Source: Flavobacterium sp. SLB02 (GTDB lineage Bacteria > Bacteroidota > Bacteroidia > Flavobacteriales > Flavobacteriaceae). Taken from it: a stretch of DNA of 64,000 nt. The position numbers and the translations under genes were made by a program. The DNA is taken from positions 6,238,518-6,302,517 of the forward strand of contig NZ_CP045928.1 of assembly GCF_009664855.1 (NCBI RefSeq), written 5' to 3'. The notes below the pieces were generated by a model. That model did not search any database. It was not told the DNA's origin and saw nothing but the letters and a program-made list of their open reading frames with translations. Shown piece after piece: positions 60,544-64,000 of this stretch. Every line of letters starts with the position of its first letter. Within the stretch, counting starts at the first letter, position 1.

Positions 60544-61044
60544 TTATTTACAAAAAGTTGCTTTGTTTTTTATAGCGCTCTGGCTGCCTAATTCGATTGC
60601 TTTAGAGAAATCTTTGCAGGCATTTTTTTTGTCTCCCATTTTATTGTAGGCCAATGCTCTTAAGTTGTAAGCAATATAATCTTTTGGGTTTAAACCAAGT
60701 GATGAGGTGCAATCGTCAACGGTTTCTTTAAAGTTGTTTAGTTTGTAATTTACATTGGCTCTGCCGGTAAAGGCATCTGCGTTCATGCTGTCGAGGTCGA
60801 TTGTTTTGCTAAAATCAGCCTGGGCGCCTTTTAGATCGTTGAGTTTAAATTTTGCAACACCACGATTTTGGTATGCTTCGACGAATTTAGAATTCATGCT
60901 AATGGCTTTTGTGTAATCGGCAATTGCGCCTTTTGTGTTGCCGGCTTCGGCTTTTTTCATGGCTTTGTCAAAATAGCCGGTTGCAGATTGTGCCCAAGCA
61001 GAGCAAGTGATCATAATAAATGATACAATTAAAAAGTGTTTCAT
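60544..61044 (-). CDS. Periplasmic TPR protein
   Basis: 166 aa. Signal peptide 1-19 (CSAWAQ), then about four TPR units of 34 residues (GNTKGAIADYTKAISMNSKF, NDLKGAQADFSKTIDLDSMN, NFKETVDDCTSSLGLNPKD, GDKKNACKDFSKAIELGSQ). Likely a periplasmic binding scaffold; no partner is evident. Single gene. Confidence 0.8.
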   Translation of the reverse strand: MKHFLIVSFIMITCSAWAQSATGYFDKAMKKAEAGNTKGAIADYTKAISMNSKFVEAYQNRGVAKFKLNDLKGAQADFSKTIDLDSMNADAFTGRANVNYKLNNFKETVDDCTSSLGLNPKDYIAYNLRALAYNKMGDKKNACKDFSKAIELGSQSAIKNKATFCK

Positions 61045-61229
61045 AAACCAATTTGGGATTAGGTTAGTAGGTTAAATAATTCTGGAAACGAATTTAGTAA
61101 AGTTTTGTTTTGTTGGGAAAGTTCTTTTGTGAAATAACTATTATTTAATTTATTTTTTTTGGGAAATTTGTTTTTTGTTGTGGTAAAACCTTGTAAGCTA
61201 GGTTTTTATTTCTGTTAAAAAAAGATTAT

Positions 61230-62174
61230 TTAATCTGGTTTCTTATTACGAACAAACGGATTGGAATTTAGCCTCCAGATATACCCAATTTGTAAATTTC
61301 CTGACGATAAAGCAATGTTGTTAGTGTCATTGCCTGAGAAAGAAGAAAATATAAGATTATTGATATATGATAGACCAAGAGACCAATTTTCTTTATTATA
61401 ACCAACAGATATTCTTGGAAAAAATGTAGGGTAGATTTCTATCTTTCGTTTGCCAAAATCGTTTATTCTTTCAGTACCAAAGTTTACCCCCATAGTTGCT
61501 GATCCGCTGGTAAACCATCTTTTGTTAATTGCCCAGGTATAAGCATAACCTCCACTTACTCCGAATTGGAAATTACGTAATGAATTTTGAGATTTGTGTA
61601 CAAAAGAGCTGTCAGAACCTATTTTGGTAAAATAAGCACCTCCGCCAAGCAAAAAGCTTCCGGCTGATTTTAATTGTCTTTCGTTTTGATTGAAAGCAGC
61701 TTTATAGGAGAATTTCTTATTATTAAAAACATATTGGCCAAAAGTGCCATATTGCTGAATATTTAAGTCAGGATATAATTGTATGTTTTTATCCGATTGA
61801 TCTGAAGTATAAAAACCGTGATATTTTTGTATAAAAAGGTCTATTATGAACTTTTTTCCGTAATGGTGAATTTGAAAATCAAGTGCTTTGGTTTTTCCTT
61901 TTTCATCATCTTTGAGGAAACTCAAACTATGACCATAGCTTAAATCGATGATGGTATTTTTTATAGAAACTCCAAAACCTAAACTCATCGGTGTATTGGG
62001 CATGAAATTTTTAATTTCTCCGTCTGTTTCCTTTTCCATCGAAATAAATCTCATCGATAGATAAGTTCTTAGGGAAACTTTATTGTAAAAAGGTTTAATA
62101 TACGTTGTGTCAATCTGCGCCTGGCAAAAATAAGGAAGGATAAAAAAGAGGAAAAAAGAAAAATATAATTTCAT
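61230..62174 (-). CDS. DUF4421 family outer-membrane protein
   Basis: 314 aa. Signal peptide 1-19 (PYFCQAQ). Alternating strands rich in Tyr and Phe (NKVSLRTYLSMRFISME, FGVSIKNTIIDLSYGHSL, SAGSFLLGGGAYFTKIGSD, FGVSGGYAYTW) suggest a small beta-barrel of the DUF4421 type. Function unknown. No operon partner. Confidence 0.75.
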   Translation of the reverse strand: MKLYFSFFLFFILPYFCQAQIDTTYIKPFYNKVSLRTYLSMRFISMEKETDGEIKNFMPNTPMSLGFGVSIKNTIIDLSYGHSLSFLKDDEKGKTKALDFQIHHYGKKFIIDLFIQKYHGFYTSDQSDKNIQLYPDLNIQQYGTFGQYVFNNKKFSYKAAFNQNERQLKSAGSFLLGGGAYFTKIGSDSSFVHKSQNSLRNFQFGVSGGYAYTWAINKRWFTSGSATMGVNFGTERINDFGKRKIEIYPTFFPRISVGYNKENWSLGLSYINNLIFSSFSGNDTNNIALSSGNLQIGYIWRLNSNPFVRNKKPD

Positions 62175-62541
62175 AACGATGTCAAACGCAAAATAAGGGC
62201 TCTTAGTATTTTAGGAAAACCGATTAAAAAGGGTTTATAGGTTTTAAAAATAAGACGCAATGAATTGATTTTAGTTACAAAATTTATACTCTAATGTAGG
62301 TAAAATCTATTTTAGAGTTATTCTATTTCTTTTCATAAAACGATAATTTTATTTAAAAAGGGATTCGTTTCTTAATTGAGATTTTATTCTAATTTCTTTT
62401 CTGCTATAATTTTTTATGTAAATTTGATTGGTGTCTATTTGTACAACAATGTTATAATTGATAGATATACTTAAAAAAAGTAATGTTTTTTTTCTAAAAT
62501 AAACGTTTTAATTAGTAACCCCCAATAATAATTAAAAAGGA
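62175..62541. other. 367-bp divergent intergenic region
   Basis: AT-rich gap between divergent genes. A TAAATTTG box at 62419-62426 on the plus strand is a possible -7 element for the gene at 62542, without a TTG at -33. I see no other structure. Confidence 0.4.
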
Positions 62542-63528
62542 ATGAGAAAGTATTTTGCCCTTGCTTTTGGCGCGCTCTATATGTTATTTTTTGCGATTCC
62601 TTTTCCCATGATAATTTATTATTCTGTAAATAATGAATTTGATATAAATACTCTAAAAGATAAAGATCCATGGTTGGCTTTGGCTATAGTTTCGATTTCG
62701 ATAATTCTTTGGCTGATTGTTTTAATGGGCTATTTCCGTAAATGGGTTCTTCAAATTTTTATTTCAAAAAGAAATATAGAAAAACTAAAGTCAGGCGGCG
62801 TATTGCGTGAAGCAAAAATTTTAAGCGCTGTAAAAACATCTAAGCCCAATGAGAAATTCAATACCTATGAACTTGAACTATCATTTAAAAACCTGGCCGA
62901 TACAGAAATTACAAGCAAGACTGTTATTACGGATGCTAGACCTCATCAACGTCGTTTTGAAACGGGGAAAAAATTAAGTTTAATACTCGACAGAGATGCA
63001 AAAGAGGCTCCGCATTTTATCATTGCCACTACAGAAGTGGGATTAAATGTAATAAGAGTAGGGTTTATTGTATTGGGTTGGTTGGTATTTGTGGCCGGAG
63101 TAGTTGGCTATTATATTTATTCGTATCAAACCGAAAGTTATGGTTTGGGCTGGCGTTTTATGAGTTTTGGGCATCCGCTGATTGTGTGTCCAATGGTACT
63201 TTTGTTTTTTAGGTATCTTTTAAAATTTATCTATAGTAAGCTTACAGGATTAAATAGCAGTTCATCCATGATTAAGTTTAAGGGAATAAAAACCTGGGCC
63301 AAATTGGTTAAAGTGAGCCAGACCGGGACTTATATTAATGATCAGCCGGAAATTCGTTTTGAACTTGAGTACACGGATAATAAACATCATGTTCATCGCA
63401 ATAGCCTGAAAAAAGTGATCAGGCTTCTTGATCTCGATATTACGAAACAGGAAAAGATAGAAATTTTTTATCTGCCTGATAATCCAAACCAAATTGCTTT
63501 TGCCAGCGATTTAAATACTATAGACTAA
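62542..63528 (+). CDS. Membrane protein with duplicated DUF3592-like soluble domain
   Basis: 328 aa. Layout: two membrane helices (about 7-28 and 46-64), a soluble beta domain (about 88-168), two more helices (about 172-193 and 208-228), and a second copy of the soluble domain (about 245-325). The copies match loosely: VLREAKILSAVKTSKPNEKF with YELELSF against KTWAKLVKVSQTGTYINDQP with RFELEY, each ending near SLILDRD or EIFYLPDNPN. Function unknown. Its stop is 2 bp before the next ATG, so the following lipoprotein gene is co-transcribed. Confidence 0.7.
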   Translation: MRKYFALAFGALYMLFFAIPFPMIIYYSVNNEFDINTLKDKDPWLALAIVSISIILWLIVLMGYFRKWVLQIFISKRNIEKLKSGGVLREAKILSAVKTSKPNEKFNTYELELSFKNLADTEITSKTVITDARPHQRRFETGKKLSLILDRDAKEAPHFIIATTEVGLNVIRVGFIVLGWLVFVAGVVGYYIYSYQTESYGLGWRFMSFGHPLIVCPMVLLFFRYLLKFIYSKLTGLNSSSSMIKFKGIKTWAKLVKVSQTGTYINDQPEIRFELEYTDNKHHVHRNSLKKVIRLLDLDITKQEKIEIFYLPDNPNQIAFASDLNTID

Positions 63529-63530
63529 AA

Positions 63531-64000
63531 ATGAGAAAATTAATTATACTACTAATTTGCTGTCATCTTTTGTTAGGTTGTGAGCAGGTATCTAGAAGTA
63601 TCGATGAGACCTTTAAACCGAATGATACGTTAGTTCAAAAGGAAAAAGAAAGTCCTGTGCCTGAAACGACAGTAAATACTCAGATTGACCTTCAGCAAAT
63701 TATAAAAACAGCACTGGAAACACATTCTGTAACTCATACACATACTGAAGGTAAGAATGTCGATCTTTTGACTGATACAAAGGAATTAGAAAAAGCGGAA
63801 GAGGCTTTGAGAAAATTGCCTCAATATGCAGGAAAAGAGATTTTTATTTATTCGACGCTGTATTTTTATAATGACGGACTCATTAATGTTATGCTTCAGC
63901 ATCCTACAAATCCTAAATATGTTGATATTTATGATTATAAAGAGGGTAGGTGGTCTGAGCCTAAACCTCTTCAGTTGTCGGTTAGGGATGATGTGCAAAA
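63531..64000 (+). CDS. Lipoprotein, partial (3' end outside window)
   Basis: The ATG at 63531 is followed by a lipoprotein signal peptide with lipobox LLLGCE (Cys17), a Glu/Thr-rich linker, and the beginning of a soluble domain (ELEKAEEALRKLPQYAGKE, IYSTLYFYNDGLINVMLQ). The frame remains open to the end of the window. It is translationally close (2 bp) to the membrane protein gene before it. Family not recognised. Confidence 0.75.
   Translation, partial: MRKLIILLICCHLLLGCEQVSRSIDETFKPNDTLVQKEKESPVPETTVNTQIDLQQIIKTALETHSVTHTHTEGKNVDLLTDTKELEKAEEALRKLPQYAGKEIFIYSTLYFYNDGLINVMLQHPTNPKYVDIYDYKEGRWSEPKPLQLSVRDDVQ

Noticed and set aside
1..64000. tRNA, rRNA, CRISPR, prophage or transposase genes
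   Set aside because: None seen on reading both strands; a dedicated tRNA or covariance search could still reveal a small RNA gene.

Overview
The window is about 64 kb of AT-rich chromosomal DNA from a member of the Bacteroidota, almost certainly a Flavobacterium or close relative. The evidence is a type IX secretion (T9SS) sorting domain, TAnnTTTG-type promoter boxes with hardly any Shine-Dalgarno sequences, many short lipoproteins, SusD-free TonB uptake, ECF sigma/anti-sigma operons, DUF4252/DUF4421/CWC families, a carotenoid operon, and intergenic palindromes of the kind common in flavobacteria. I see no phage, plasmid, transposase, CRISPR array, rRNA or tRNA gene. The window looks like core/soft-core chromosome with repeat-rich intergenic gaps.

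Layout. 1-12.7 kb: end of an ABC-F ATPase gene; two paralogous porin + C4-dicarboxylate-type transporter pairs (porin-Dcu and porin-DASS) flanking a TolC/HlyD/ABC-2 export operon and a secreted EF-hand protein with a Thr/Arg/Pro repeat tail; a GNAT-like protein and an alpha/beta hydrolase. 12.7-21.9 kb: a palindromic repeat element, a TPR protein, rpmH with a textbook Bacteroidota promoter, a carB lacking the usual C-terminal allosteric domain, small lipoproteins, an ECF sigma - anti-sigma - DUF4252 - DUF4252 operon and an S41 protease lipoprotein.

21.9-32.8 kb: a cobalamin region. A surface beta-propeller lipoprotein and a BtuB-type TonB receptor lie behind a cobalamin riboswitch. Upstream come cobC, cobS, a bluB-cobT fusion and cobU, then a divergent btuF-btuC-btuD importer. 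Together they would capture corrinoid at the surface, import it, make dimethylbenzimidazole with O2 and rebuild the lower ligand (salvage and remodelling, not de novo corrin synthesis).

32.8-47.7 kb: trmL, rluE, an SDR dehydrogenase, a large T9SS-exported endonuclease/exonuclease/phosphatase-fold protein, a MepB-like protein, an ECF sigma factor overlapping a long repeat-containing anti-sigma-like/outer-membrane-barrel protein, a pseudogene behind a PrcB-like lipoprotein, rmuC and small enzymes.

47.7-59.4 kb: a probable light/oxidative-stress region. It holds a TIGR01777 SDR, TetR-like regulator, ABC1 kinase-like protein, two SDRs, CPD photolyase, SRPBCC protein, crtZ, crtB, crtI and a MerR-type regulator with a C-terminal cobalamin-binding domain that keeps the W-x9-EH and E-x-H-x-x-G motifs of the CarH/LitR B12 photoreceptors. 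The gap in front of crtI holds a perfect inverted repeat spanning a promoter -7 box, a candidate operator. The last 5 kb carry an inward-rectifier-type K+ channel, a TPR protein, a DUF4421 barrel, a duplicated-domain membrane protein and the start of a lipoprotein gene.

The most interesting reading of the whole is that the B12 salvage region and the B12-dependent light sensor with its carotenoid/photolyase targets sit about 26 kb apart, so corrinoid supply may set the sensitivity of the light response. This is inference from domain content and position.
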